Shown here one piece after another: positions 32,065 to 41,138 of a stretch of DNA of 57,411 nucleotides. Source of the DNA: a virus; IMG/VR virus record IMGVR_UViG_3300020001_000001, positions 1 through 57,411 of that record. One strand, 5' to 3'. A model generated the notes under the pieces. It saw nothing but the letters and a program-made list of their open reading frames with translations, was not told the DNA's origin and made no database searches. Both the position numbers and the translations under genes were made by a program. How positions within the stretch are numbered: the stretch's first letter is position 1; each line of letters opens with the position of its first letter.

Positions 32065-32946
32065 TTAAGAGGCGACGATGTTGCTCGACGTGACGAGTGC
32101 GGAGCCGGTCAGCGCCGCGTTGTCGAACAGTTTGGCGGTGTAGGTCGCCGCCGTGCCGATGACGAACGGCCCCACGAAACCGGCGCTGCCGTGAACCTCG
32201 TGAACCGTTCCGTACGGCGTGGTGCTCTGGAACAGGCTGATATAGCCAACCGTGCCGCCGGTGAGGGTGTAGTGCATGTCGAACGTGATAAACAGATCGA
32301 CAGCCGTCGGCCCGGTGACAGTGCCGCCCGTGGCGAGGTCTGGAGCCGCACCGGCAACCGCCGCGTCGGCGACGGTGAACTCAGCCGTGGCGTCATCCGC
32401 GGCGACGCTGGTGTGGTCCGACATCTCGTACACGTAGACGCGCTGCGTTGCAGCATCGCGCTTCAGGGCTTCCGCCGTGTACGACATGGTCTGCCACGTA
32501 TCACCCTTCAACGCGAGGTTGCCGCTCGGCGTCAGGTTCACGTAGGGAAACCAATAGTTCTTATTGTCGCCAACCGGGTTGTCGGCCTCGAAGGTCAGCG
32601 CGCCGAAGATGGTATCCTGGCGACCGATGACGAGCGCGGAGCCAATGTCGGCCGGCGCATCGCTCGGGAGGGCGTCGGTTGCGTTGCCGCCGAACCAAAG
32701 CGCCAGATTGCCGTTGTCGATATTATCGCAATCGAACGTGAGTGTCAGATCCGTTTGAAGCACGATCGAACGATCCTTGATCTTCAATCCGCCTTCCGAC
32801 GAATAGTGATCCAGCTTCGTATTGCTTTGCGCGATGGTGAATTGCGGCGTGTTGCCGAAGTAGCCACGCGTGCCGCCTGTGGTGGTGCCTTTGGCGTAGG
32901 GCGTGAAGTAGAGTTTGCCCCGACCCAATACCAGATTGTCAACCAT
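32065..32946 (-). CDS. Major tail (tube) protein
   Basis: A 293-residue beta-rich protein beginning MVDNLVLGRGKLYFTPY. This start, the LTLTFDCDNIDNGNLALWFG segment and the position just upstream of the tail chaperones fit phage major tail proteins. The last 100 residues, from about GGTVTGPTAVDLF, may be a surface domain. A degenerate palindrome half (GAAGTTACAG, near 32964) lies in its leader. Confidence 0.85.
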   Translation of the reverse strand: MVDNLVLGRGKLYFTPYAKGTTTGGTRGYFGNTPQFTIAQSNTKLDHYSSEGGLKIKDRSIVLQTDLTLTFDCDNIDNGNLALWFGGNATDALPSDAPADIGSALVIGRQDTIFGALTFEADNPVGDNKNYWFPYVNLTPSGNLALKGDTWQTMSYTAEALKRDAATQRVYVYEMSDHTSVAADDATAEFTVADAAVAGAAPDLATGGTVTGPTAVDLFITFDMHYTLTGGTVGYISLFQSTTPYGTVHEVHGSAGFVGPFVIGTAATYTAKLFDNAALTGSALVTSSNIVAS

Positions 32947-32974
32947 GACGTGTATCCCTCAGTTGAAGTTACAG

Positions 32975-33493
32975 TTAATCCAGAGCCCAAGGGTCTGAGA
33001 CATCGGCCTTATACCACACCATGAGCGGCAGGTATAGACATTCCGTTCCCCCTGGTTGCGGCGTCGCCGCGCGAATGACGCCGGGTCCGATACGCGCGCT
33101 CGTGAGTAAGCGCCCGAGGCGATAGTCGGATGGATAAACCGGATTGCCCACACCGTTCATCACCACCATTCGCGCGAGGCGCTTCTCCAAGGCACCTTTC
33201 AGTCCGTAGAGGTTGTCGGTCGGCGTGTCTTGCTCCGTCTTCGCCCATCCTTGGATAAGTAAATCGAGGCACTCAACGCGAACCATTTTCTCGAAGCCTG
33301 CTTCGTCGGGCTGCGCGTCGGGCCGCATCGACTCCAAGATGGAGACGAACGGCACCGGCTCGTTATCCCCGAACACCCGCTTGCCGCGAAAGACGCGCCC
33401 CGTCAGGTCAAGGTCATAGCCATTCGCGGGCGTAATCCCGGCGAGCAACGTCGTCAGTCGCTTCAGGATCGTCAGGGTTTTGGTGTCGGCCAT
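32975..33493 (-). CDS. Tail terminator / minor tail protein
   Basis: A 172-residue protein located between the tail-completion protein and the tube protein, where siphophages encode the tail terminator (gpU-like). RMVVMNGVGNPVYPSDYRLG is the clearest conserved-looking stretch. Its ATG overlaps the upstream stop (TGATG). Assigned mostly by position. Confidence 0.65.
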   Translation of the reverse strand: MADTKTLTILKRLTTLLAGITPANGYDLDLTGRVFRGKRVFGDNEPVPFVSILESMRPDAQPDEAGFEKMVRVECLDLLIQGWAKTEQDTPTDNLYGLKGALEKRLARMVVMNGVGNPVYPSDYRLGRLLTSARIGPGVIRAATPQPGGTECLYLPLMVWYKADVSDPWALD

Positions 33494-34131
33494 CAGAGCG
33501 CCGCCCCGCTACGGAACGCGAACTGCCGATGAAACTCGTCCTCCAGAGCGGAAGTAACTTCCGGCGCAATTTGGTCGGCCACATCCTGAAACACCTGATC
33601 GACGGACGGCGCGTACAGGAGGAAGATACCGCTATGCCCGCCGTCCTTCTGTGGAACTTCGTATGGCGAATAGCGGTCAACGCCTTTGACGGTTTCGCCG
33701 GGCCGCAACTTGATCGCGAACCCGATACCACCACCAGGGAACTGCCACAGAAACGCGCTCTTGAAGTTCTGCGACGAACCGGGCTTGACGTGAACCGTCA
33801 CGTTACCCGGCTTGCGCACCTGCCCACTCGTGTAGACCGGCGAACCTGGAGCCGCGAACCGGGCAAGCGAGGTCGGACGGTCGCGACCGCTGATCCGCGC
33901 CTCCAACTTGTTCGTGTTCGCGAACTGGCTGACGAACAGCCGATCCGGGCGCTCCAGATATCCTTCGGGGAAGGCGACCTGTTGCGTCATGTTGCGACGG
34001 GCGAGCGCCAACGCGGGACCACGCGCCGTCTCGTTTAGCGCGATGCTCATGGACTCGGCGGCGACGCGAGGGAACGACTCGAAGTACTGTTCGAGGTTCG
34101 CCACACCGGAAGCATCAACGGTTACGGTCAT
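33493..34131 (-). CDS. Minor tail / tail completion protein
   Basis: A 212-residue protein starting MTVTVDASGVANLEQYF after GGAGAG. ALNETARGPALALARRNMTQQV is typical of phage minor tail proteins of the gpZ type, as I recall them. EVTS is encoded at 33550-33562. ATGA overlap with the gene upstream. Confidence 0.7.
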   Translation of the reverse strand: MTVTVDASGVANLEQYFESFPRVAAESMSIALNETARGPALALARRNMTQQVAFPEGYLERPDRLFVSQFANTNKLEARISGRDRPTSLARFAAPGSPVYTSGQVRKPGNVTVHVKPGSSQNFKSAFLWQFPGGGIGFAIKLRPGETVKGVDRYSPYEVPQKDGGHSGIFLLYAPSVDQVFQDVADQIAPEVTSALEDEFHRQFAFRSGAAL

Positions 34132-34556
34132 GCGGACTCTCCGGTCATCGCGCCCGTGCCCGCCATCGTTGCCGTAACAGGTGTCTGACGTAGGTACTGC
34201 GTGACGGCCCACTTTTCGTCAATGGGTCCCTCGAACGCATCTCGCGCGTCCAGTTCCAAGATCGCAGGTTGCCCGACAGCGAAATAATCCGAAAACACAA
34301 CGCGGTCGCCGCGAACGGGGGCGACAGCCGTCCCGGCATTAAGAACCGCAAGTTCTTCGCGATTGAAAACGACACGAGAAACGCCCTCCACGATTGTCGC
34401 ATAACCTTCTCCGGCGATATCGCCGCCAAGCACCATGCGACCGTGTAGGCGAGCCGTGCAAGAGAACGTCCCGTCAACAGTAGTCAGCACGCAAGGCACC
34501 GCGAACGTCCGATGAACGTCGCGGCGGCTCTTGGCTTTGATATCGTGGAAAGTCAC
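34128..34556 (-). CDS. Head-tail joining protein
   Basis: A 142-residue beta-rich protein between the capsid-proximal gene and the tail-completion gene, the usual place of the head-tail stopper. The GTG start overlaps the upstream stop. Its last 20 residues carry one copy of the ATMAGTGAM unit found in the tail-tip protein. Confidence 0.65.
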   Translation of the reverse strand: MTFHDIKAKSRRDVHRTFAVPCVLTTVDGTFSCTARLHGRMVLGGDIAGEGYATIVEGVSRVVFNREELAVLNAGTAVAPVRGDRVVFSDYFAVGQPAILELDARDAFEGPIDEKWAVTQYLRQTPVTATMAGTGAMTGESA

Positions 34557-34864
34557 AGGTTGTCGTCGTCCGCGCCGGCATCCGCGGCGGCTGCGCGACG
34601 ACGTTGCGCGGCGGTCAGCGGCTTCGGCGTTTCTTTCACCTGGACCGGGTCCGCATCTTCGGCATCGACTGGCTCGACCGCGGAAGTAACTTCCGGCTGA
34701 ACGCCAAGGCGCTCGACGACAGCGCGGCGCAGCGCGTGCGGATGCAGGGCCTGGACTTCCGCGACTTCCTCGTCGGTGAACTCAAACGGAACGCCGATTT
34801 TCGGGGTGATGTTCTTGCCGTCGCGACGAACGCGAACGGTGTGGTGGGGGACACGAATGGGCAT
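34553..34864 (-). CDS. Small head-region protein
   Basis: A 103-residue protein beginning MPIRVPHHTVRVRRDGKNI, then FEFTDEEVAEVQALHPHAL. This type of protein is found after the capsid gene in related phages as I recall. The C-terminus is a charged, low-complexity tail with EVTS encoded at 34682-34694. GGAG lies 10 nt upstream. Confidence 0.65.
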   Translation of the reverse strand: MPIRVPHHTVRVRRDGKNITPKIGVPFEFTDEEVAEVQALHPHALRRAVVERLGVQPEVTSAVEPVDAEDADPVQVKETPKPLTAAQRRRAAAADAGADDDNL

Positions 34865-34890
34865 GACAGTGTTTCTCCGGGGGGTCAGAG

Positions 34891-35448
34891 TTAGACGAAC
34901 TGGCCTTGGTGGTTTCGCGGACGTTCGATTGCCCGAGTAGCGGCGGCGTCGCACAGTATAGCGCGTTCTGCGGGATTACGCCAACGAGCCTTAGCCGCTT
35001 CCGACATTTTAAGTCTTGTGGCGTCGGAAAAGGTTCGCCCCGTTTGCGCTTTTGACATACGTTTACGCGTTGCGTCGCTACGTTTCGCCCCGATATGCAT
35101 TTTACGGATACGCGCCACTTGGGCGGCAGACGCTTTTCTCCACAATCCGAGTTGTGATTGTGCGACACGTCGAAAATTTATCATTCGCGTCGGGCAGCGT
35201 TGAAAAAGTGCATCTAGATACGCCTGTTCACGAGAGATCAATTTTCGAGAAGACGGCACTGTTTCCAAAACGATAAAACGCGGTTCTTCACCTTCTCGGT
35301 CGTAGCACCGCTGCATACGCAGATTGAAATGACGCCCGCGGCGTAATCCGTCAAGGTGTTGCGATCTACGCTTCGTGAAGTTCAACGCCGACCCGATATA
35401 GATCGAGTCAGTTTTACCCCACACGATAGCGTAGATCACGTTGAGCAT
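34891..35448 (-). CDS. GIY-YIG homing endonuclease
   Basis: A 185-residue protein. The N-terminal GIY-YIG nuclease module reads VIYAIVWGKTDSIYIGSA with the following RRSQHL helix. A C-terminal NUMOD3-type DNA-binding region carries two similar repeats (SDATRKRMSKAQTGR and SDATRLKMSEAAKAR). It lies immediately after the capsid gene and has no good ribosome-binding site, typical of a free-standing homing gene inserted between late genes. Confidence 0.88.
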   Translation of the reverse strand: MLNVIYAIVWGKTDSIYIGSALNFTKRRSQHLDGLRRGRHFNLRMQRCYDREGEEPRFIVLETVPSSRKLISREQAYLDALFQRCPTRMINFRRVAQSQLGLWRKASAAQVARIRKMHIGAKRSDATRKRMSKAQTGRTFSDATRLKMSEAAKARWRNPAERAILCDAAATRAIERPRNHQGQFV

Positions 35449-35450
35449 CG

Positions 35451-36569
35451 TTACGAAGACGCCGCTACTTTTAGACTAAAAGTGTTGTTCGGGCGCAACG
35501 GAACCATGAGCGGCGCGGACTGCGTCATGGTGTAGGTGACGCTCGGGTCTTCCTCGTCCCACATTTTCGGAAACATGGAAAGCGCCTGGAGTTGTGCGCC
35601 GCGATCCATGATGGCGCCGAAGCACTGAGCGCCGTCAACGATCTCGCCGATGCCGACGACAGTTCCCGAGTCGAAGTACGGAACGCCGACGCCATCGTCG
35701 CCTTCGTAGAAGTTCGAATAGGTCCACATATCGAGTCGGCCGATACCGCCCGTTCCGACCATGCTACCCTGGTAGTTGTACGGCTGGCCGGAATTGATGT
35801 TGGACGCATTGAACAGGGACTCGTTGCCCCGGATCAGGATGTTGAGCAGCGCCTGCACGTCCGCGTGATTGGTCTGTAAGAACGCCGCCCAGGCGTCGAG
35901 GCCGAAGATCAGCGTATTCACCGGCGCACGAGACAGCTTGAACGCCTGAGTACGAGCCGACTGAATGTCGTCCATGACCGTCGCGGTGCTGGCGGTCCAG
36001 AGGGTTGCCCCGCTGTTGACGACCGTCAGGCTGGCATCGCGCCCGAAGTCCACGGTAACGGACGGATAGTCCTCGCCCGCGACTACGACCGAAGCGGACA
36101 CCAGGGCCTGACAGGCCATCCAGTCCCAACGGTTTTCGATCATCTGACGTTCGCGGCGAATGTTGTCCGCGATAATCAGGTCCATGCGCTGTTGCAGGGA
36201 CAGTGTGCCGAGAGGCGCTTCGCCGGCGCGACGCGGCATGGCGCGCGTCGGATCGACGACATGCTTCGGTTTGACGTAGGCGGGACGGAACGACTTCGTG
36301 CTGAAGCCTTTCGACCGCATCGGGCGCCCCTGTACGTTCGGCGCGACGAACGGCGCGAGCCGGTATTCGTTCTCGTCGATCTCGTCAAACAAAATGCGCG
36401 GAGACTGCGAGTTGACCTGCCGGGGGAACCACTTCAGCCAGAAGCCGTCGAGACCCGGCTGGTTCTGCGGAGCGTACAGGACTTCGAGAAGCGTCGCGGT
36501 GTCGAGATACTGTTCGCCGGATACCACTCGCGGTACGAAGACGGGCGACGTAATCAAACTTTTCTTCAT
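35451..36569 (-). CDS. Major capsid protein (gpE-like)
   Basis: A 372-residue protein of the phage major capsid protein E family: VFVPRVVSGEQYLDTATLLE at the start, RRERQMIENRWDWMACQAL near residue 145, and a C-terminal SAPLMVPLRPNNTFSLKV. It follows the decoration protein gene, as in lambda. AAAGGG precedes the ATG; a palindrome (36619-36631) lies about 50 bp upstream. Forms the HK97-fold shell. Confidence 0.9.
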   Translation of the reverse strand: MKKSLITSPVFVPRVVSGEQYLDTATLLEVLYAPQNQPGLDGFWLKWFPRQVNSQSPRILFDEIDENEYRLAPFVAPNVQGRPMRSKGFSTKSFRPAYVKPKHVVDPTRAMPRRAGEAPLGTLSLQQRMDLIIADNIRRERQMIENRWDWMACQALVSASVVVAGEDYPSVTVDFGRDASLTVVNSGATLWTASTATVMDDIQSARTQAFKLSRAPVNTLIFGLDAWAAFLQTNHADVQALLNILIRGNESLFNASNINSGQPYNYQGSMVGTGGIGRLDMWTYSNFYEGDDGVGVPYFDSGTVVGIGEIVDGAQCFGAIMDRGAQLQALSMFPKMWDEEDPSVTYTMTQSAPLMVPLRPNNTFSLKVAASS

Positions 36570-36638
36570 GTCGGCATTTCCCTTTCTGCTTACGCGGCCA
36601 ATCGCCTTTCGGGCGAGCGGAAGTTACTTCCGAAGTCG

Positions 36639-37370
36639 TTACGGGTAGGTGATGTTGGTCGAAACTCCGATCGGCTCGCTGATCTGGATATTCGTACGGT
36701 CGAACGCGGCCTGTTGCAGCGCCTTCGTGTTGACGCTGGCGGGCCACACCAGGATATTGCGGTTGAACACGCCGCCCGTGAAGAACGGGATGCCTTCACC
36801 AACCGTCGCGCCTTGCGCCGCGATGCCGATAGCCTTGCTCTCGCCTTCGTCCGTGCCGCCACTAAGGGCCGTTGCGCCGCCGGCGAACGAGAAGCCGGTG
36901 CCGCTTTCGGAGATGGCGATGTTGTTGCCGCCATAGCCGCGCTCCAGGGAGTACACGGTGACGACAGCGCCGGAACGTGTCACGCGACAATGCGTCAGGT
37001 CCATGTTGGCCGGAAGATTGGCGACGGCGGCGAAGTTGGTTGCCGTTGCCGTTGCCGTGCCGCCGATGAGAAAATCGGTGGCCACTGCGGGCGTCGCTGA
37101 AGCGGTAAAGGCGGTGCCATTGATCGTGATCGTGTCGCCAGCGGTGCCGACGCCCGAGAAGGTTCCGGCCTTGTTAGCTGCGCCGTTCAACGGGTCCCAG
37201 GCCACGATCAGACCGTCTTCGTCACGAGCGATGATAGCGAGTTGAACGACTGTCGTCGCGCCACACACTCCGCGATCCGTGATGATGTCGGCTTCCCCGG
37301 CGAACAATTCGGCCGGATCGAATGTGCCTTCGTTGGTGAACCCCATGACGAGGTTGGCGGGATAAGTCAT
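36639..37370 (-). CDS. Head decoration protein (gpD-like) with insert
   Basis: A 243-residue protein. N- and C-terminal parts fit a lambda gpD-like decoration protein (AELFAGEADIITDRGV; FTGGVFNRNILVWPA). A Thr/Ala-rich insert (residues about 65-160, with DTITINGTAFTASATPAVAT) looks like an Ig-like, surface-displayed domain. It is roughly twice the usual gpD length. Located directly before the capsid gene. Confidence 0.8.
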   Translation of the reverse strand: MTYPANLVMGFTNEGTFDPAELFAGEADIITDRGVCGATTVVQLAIIARDEDGLIVAWDPLNGAANKAGTFSGVGTAGDTITINGTAFTASATPAVATDFLIGGTATATATNFAAVANLPANMDLTHCRVTRSGAVVTVYSLERGYGGNNIAISESGTGFSFAGGATALSGGTDEGESKAIGIAAQGATVGEGIPFFTGGVFNRNILVWPASVNTKALQQAAFDRTNIQISEPIGVSTNITYP

Positions 37371-37433
37371 TTCACAAGTCCCTTTCGTGGACGGAGATCG
37401 TGTTTACGCGTCGCGCGCGACGGCGTCAAGCGG

Positions 37434-37889
37434 TCAGTGGGTTGTCGTCGGCTTATATCCCATGGCGCGAGCCTGAAGCGCGAGGATACGCTTCGCGGGC
37501 GGCACGTTCTCGTCGTCGCCACCGTCTGCATTCGCTCCGACGTTCGGCTGTTTGCCGTTATCCATCGCCGCCTTGAAGTGGTTCGTCTCGGTCGCGGCGG
37601 GAGTCGCCTTCGGATCGACAGCCGCCGCCGCAACCGGCGCCACGGCTTTCGGCGACGCGGCGAGAATGCCGCCAGCGGCTTCCACACTCATATCCGTATG
37701 CAACGCGAGATGCGCCGCAAGGGACTCGCGGCCAACCGCTTCGGCGTGGCCCTGAATGCCGGAAATGCGAGTGCGCTCGGCGGTGCGGGCTTCGGCGGCG
37801 ACGGCGTCCGCGTCAACGGAAGTAACTTCCACAGCCGGGGTTTGAGAGGCGGCGGCGGGCTTAACTGCACCGGGTACGGGTTTCAGCAT
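37434..37889 (-). CDS. Scaffold protein from internal start (Nu3-like)
   Basis: An in-frame ATG begins MLKPVPGAVKPAAASQ with ACAGGAGAACGCT directly upstream, inside the protease gene. This reproduces the lambda C/Nu3 arrangement, where an internal start gives separate scaffold protein of about 150 residues. Helical, Ala-rich, ending ILALQARAMGYKPTTTH. Confidence 0.75.
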   Translation of the reverse strand: MLKPVPGAVKPAAASQTPAVEVTSVDADAVAAEARTAERTRISGIQGHAEAVGRESLAAHLALHTDMSVEAAGGILAASPKAVAPVAAAAVDPKATPAATETNHFKAAMDNGKQPNVGANADGGDDENVPPAKRILALQARAMGYKPTTTH

Positions 37890-38894
37890 AGCGTTCTCCT
37901 GTTCGTCTGGTTTGTCGTCGTCGGGATCATCCCCGGCGCCGGGATCGTCACTTGAAGCGTCGTCGGAGGCGTCCGCGTCGTCGGAACACGAATTGAAATA
38001 TGCTTCTACAGCATCGGAAGGGTTTTGTATAGCGTCAATTAAGCCCAGCGCAAGGGCGTCCGACGCACCGTAGGCGCGAGCCTCGGTTTCACGAACTGCC
38101 GCGTCGTCCATTCCGCGACCACGAACGACCGCCGCAATGAACGTATCATAGGTCGCGTCGATATCCGCCTGAAACTCGGCGCGCACTTCGTCGCTCAACG
38201 GTTCGTACGGATTGCCGTCAACCTTGTGCGCACCTGCGGTGATGAACGTAATCTTGATGCCGATGTCGTCGAGCATCTTCGACACATCGGCGTGCATCAT
38301 CACGACGCCGATGTTGGCGCAACTGCCTGAAGGCGTGATCGCGATGTGATCGCATTGCGACGCCAGGAAGTACGCAGCCGAGTGACAGTTGGCGTCAACT
38401 ACGGCGATGCTCGTTTTGCCGCCCTGACCGGCGTTCGCCGCGTAGATCAGGTCCGCGGTTTCGCTGCACCCCGCGACCATTCCGCCAGGACTGTTCACGT
38501 CGAAAATGATCGCGGTCACGTCGTCGTCGGCCATCGCCGCCGCGACCTGATTACGCAGGAAGTTGTACCCGGTCACGAAACCCCACGACCACGAGAAGCG
38601 GTTAATGAGCAATCCGTGGATCGGGATAAGGGCGAAACCGTCCGAGAATATGAACGGCTTCTCACTCGACGACACGTCGAAACCGTACGTCGCCGCGAGT
38701 GTGGCGCACCGTTCGGCGTAGGCTGCGGCCTCCGTCGCGGGGGAGGCTTCGGCCAATTCGCGAAGATCGGCCATCATCGCCCCGGAAGTAACTTCCGAAT
38801 TTAAGCCGAGGCCCTGCCCGGCATAAGACTGCGACACGAGTGCAGGACGACCGACAAGCTGATCGAGGGCTGCGCGGGCTTGGTACTTGCTCAA
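37434..38894 (-). CDS. S49 head maturation protease with scaffold
   Basis: A 486-residue protein. Residues about 60-300 are a SppA/ClpP-like S49 peptidase: IIFDVNSPGGMVAG and VDANCHSAAYFLAS with the likely catalytic Ser, followed by PSGSCANIGV. A long Ala/Asp-rich C-terminal region forms the scaffold. The start is a TTG overlapping the previous stop (TTGA); later ATGs are possible. Palindromes encode EVTS at 37818 and 38784. It cleaves scaffold and portal during head maturation, like lambda gpC. Confidence 0.85.
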   Translation of the reverse strand: MSKYQARAALDQLVGRPALVSQSYAGQGLGLNSEVTSGAMMADLRELAEASPATEAAAYAERCATLAATYGFDVSSSEKPFIFSDGFALIPIHGLLINRFSWSWGFVTGYNFLRNQVAAAMADDDVTAIIFDVNSPGGMVAGCSETADLIYAANAGQGGKTSIAVVDANCHSAAYFLASQCDHIAITPSGSCANIGVVMMHADVSKMLDDIGIKITFITAGAHKVDGNPYEPLSDEVRAEFQADIDATYDTFIAAVVRGRGMDDAAVRETEARAYGASDALALGLIDAIQNPSDAVEAYFNSCSDDADASDDASSDDPGAGDDPDDDKPDEQENAMLKPVPGAVKPAAASQTPAVEVTSVDADAVAAEARTAERTRISGIQGHAEAVGRESLAAHLALHTDMSVEAAGGILAASPKAVAPVAAAAVDPKATPAATETNHFKAAMDNGKQPNVGANADGGDDENVPPAKRILALQARAMGYKPTTTH

Positions 38895-39175
38895 ATGCTG
38901 ACTGCCGCCATGGCGCCGACGCCCGCCATGGTCGCGTGCGTTGCTCGCGTCGCAACCTGGAACTGCGCCATATCGACGGGACTTACGGACGCGCCGCCTG
39001 ACACGAGCGGGATACGCACGTTCGACGGCTGCGCCCATAGCAGGTTCGCCGCACAACTCGGGTAGCCGTTAAGCAACGGCACCCGTACGTCGTCATCCGC
39101 CGTCGCGGTGTCGGTCAGAGAGATCGAGAGGCCCTTATCCAACAGGGGGACACGTTCGGCTCCAGTGAGGCTCAT
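38891..39175 (-). CDS. Hypothetical head-cluster protein
   Basis: A 94-residue protein beginning MSLTGAERVPLLDKG. It overlaps the portal stop (ATGA) and the protease start. The last 20 residues contain the ATMAGVGAM unit shared with the tail tip protein. Unrecognised; a minor virion protein is likely from position. Confidence 0.6.
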   Translation of the reverse strand: MSLTGAERVPLLDKGLSISLTDTATADDDVRVPLLNGYPSCAANLLWAQPSNVRIPLVSGGASVSPVDMAQFQVATRATHATMAGVGAMAAVSI

Positions 39176-40824
39176 GGCTGGTTTCCTTGTTCGCTGGCGC
39201 CGCCGTCCGTGGTGGCGTCGGAGGGGGTTTCTGTCTGGCCGAGAGGCTTTTTCGCAGCGAGATCAAACACGAGGCCGTACTGCGTCAGCAACGCTTCCTC
39301 GCGTTTACGTTGCGCGAACAGCTCGCGCCAATCGACGCCAAGGCGAGCCCCTTCCGCCTCGTACGTCGAGAGGCCCGACGCGATGCGTAGTATCGCCGCC
39401 TGAGTCTCCTTCAACTCGTCAATTTGACCGGCGCCAGAACCGATCCACTTGCACGCGGTAAAGGCTTCCTTGGCGAGAGGGCGATAAAACACGTCGCGTT
39501 TGACGCCAGATGGCAGCGGCACATTGCCGTTCGCCATTTCTTCCTCTAGCACCAGGGCGTATATCTCGGTAGCGAGACGATCCGCCACATGCTTTTTACG
39601 AGCCGCCATGAACCGGGCTGATACGCCCATGGCTGCGCGGCCTGACGAATAGTTCGTCTTGCTGAAGTCGCGCGAAAATTCCTCGTACGACAGGCCGAGT
39701 GAAGCGGCGGTATGCCGGTGGAGGCTTTCTTCAAAACTCGTACCTACGCCGCCCACGGTTTTCGCGGGCTGCATGTTGAGTTTCGTTCCGGGGAACAGAT
39801 GGGGGATTTTGGCACCGTCGATGCGGATATTGTTCGCGTCATCGAGATACTGACCCAGGGCGCCCATGTAGGTGCCGTAGACGTTGAGAAGCGCCTGACC
39901 GGGACTCGTCGCAGTAGACTGGCCCATGGCGACCGCCAACACGTCAGGCGGCAATTCCGACTCAATCGCGGCGGCGTACGTCGCGTTGATGATGGCGTTT
40001 TGCAACGTGACCTCGGAGAACTTCTTGGTCATGTGCATGTTCTTCAGCGCGGCGACCATGTCGGACACGCCGCGCGTTTGATCGGGTAGTGACTGTTCGA
40101 CAATGTGGAGGACCTGTTTACGGCCCCACGGCTTCGCGATGGGCACGCGCCGCCAGATCACCGACAGGTTGTCGGGGTACATGTCGTAGAGATCGCCCAT
40201 GCGGAAATTGTACGCAACGGCCTTTCCCTTATCGTCGCGTTCGACGCCGCGCCGGAGGTAGCGCGTGTCCATCGTATTGTTCGGATTGGACAGGCGGTCG
40301 CCGGAAATGAACTGAAGCGCCGTGTTAATCGGGCGGTCGGCTTCGCGTATCCACTCGACGGTTGAGATCAGTTCTCCGGTCATCAGGAATACGCCGATGG
40401 CGAGACGGATCATTCCCGTCAGCGTGTTGACGCGTTGTGCGTCCAGCCACGCGTCGTTACTGTCGGCCAGGAGCCCGAAACGAGCCTCCACGATTTGTTG
40501 AAAATCGTCGGCCCACGCTTCGTCAAAACCCTTGCTGAAAGTCGATAGCACTTTCCAGTTCGGCGCGGCGTTGAGCCGGTACTGCGCGCCGACGATGCTG
40601 TCCTTGTGGATCGACACGGCACCGTAGGCCAAACCGCTGTTACGAACTGAGTCGCGACCTCGGGCATCCGCAAGAGGCTTGACGGTGTTGATGACGTTGT
40701 CGGGCGACCGCATGGTCGGGCGCCACAGAAGCGTTTCCCGCGCGGTTCGATCCGCGCCCTCCAATCCGCCGCCGCTGTAGATCGGGACGGCGAGGGCGTT
40801 AAGGTTGTGCGGGTTATGCGCCAT
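39172..40824 (-). CDS. Portal protein (lambda gpB-like)
   Basis: A 550-residue portal starting MAHNPHNLNALAVPIYSGG. RDSVRNSGLAYGAVSIHKDS near residue 55, SLPDQTRGVSDMVAALKNM near residue 230 and SYEEFSRDFSKTNYSSGRAA near residue 380 are lambda-portal hallmarks. The ATG overlaps the gpW stop (TGATG). It forms the dodecameric DNA channel. Confidence 0.93.
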   Translation of the reverse strand: MAHNPHNLNALAVPIYSGGGLEGADRTARETLLWRPTMRSPDNVINTVKPLADARGRDSVRNSGLAYGAVSIHKDSIVGAQYRLNAAPNWKVLSTFSKGFDEAWADDFQQIVEARFGLLADSNDAWLDAQRVNTLTGMIRLAIGVFLMTGELISTVEWIREADRPINTALQFISGDRLSNPNNTMDTRYLRRGVERDDKGKAVAYNFRMGDLYDMYPDNLSVIWRRVPIAKPWGRKQVLHIVEQSLPDQTRGVSDMVAALKNMHMTKKFSEVTLQNAIINATYAAAIESELPPDVLAVAMGQSTATSPGQALLNVYGTYMGALGQYLDDANNIRIDGAKIPHLFPGTKLNMQPAKTVGGVGTSFEESLHRHTAASLGLSYEEFSRDFSKTNYSSGRAAMGVSARFMAARKKHVADRLATEIYALVLEEEMANGNVPLPSGVKRDVFYRPLAKEAFTACKWIGSGAGQIDELKETQAAILRIASGLSTYEAEGARLGVDWRELFAQRKREEALLTQYGLVFDLAAKKPLGQTETPSDATTDGGASEQGNQP

Positions 40825-41057
40825 CAGAAAAGGAAGCCCATCGGATGGTTTGGGCACTTGCCCAGGGCAACCGATTTATAGGTGCTGCACTGACTTTGGA
40901 GAGTGGCGATCAGGTTCAACAGACCGGCCCGGTTAGCCGTGGAGTACTGAACTTCCTCTCCATTCTGATCCCGAACAGAACGTAGGGAGGCGCCCGTGCT
41001 CAATTCAAACCATGCCTGATCGGCTTGTCGCAGTAGCGTGCAAGGGTCTAGGTCCAT
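40824..41057 (-). CDS. gpW-like head-tail joining protein
   Basis: A 77-residue protein: LRQADQAWFELSTGASLRSV and VQYSTANRAGLLNLIATLQS match the gpW family, placed between terminase and portal as in lambda. Joins head and tail after packaging. AGGAG lies upstream. The C-terminal half is unusually cysteine-bearing (QSQCSTYKSVALGKC). Confidence 0.85.
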   Translation of the reverse strand: MDLDPCTLLRQADQAWFELSTGASLRSVRDQNGEEVQYSTANRAGLLNLIATLQSQCSTYKSVALGKCPNHPMGFLF

Positions 41058-41138
41058 CGGTCAAAACTCCAGGAGGACCAGTTTATACCAGAACCGTTGT
41101 CCCGACGCAATACCCTTGTTTTCGGAAGTAACTTCCGG

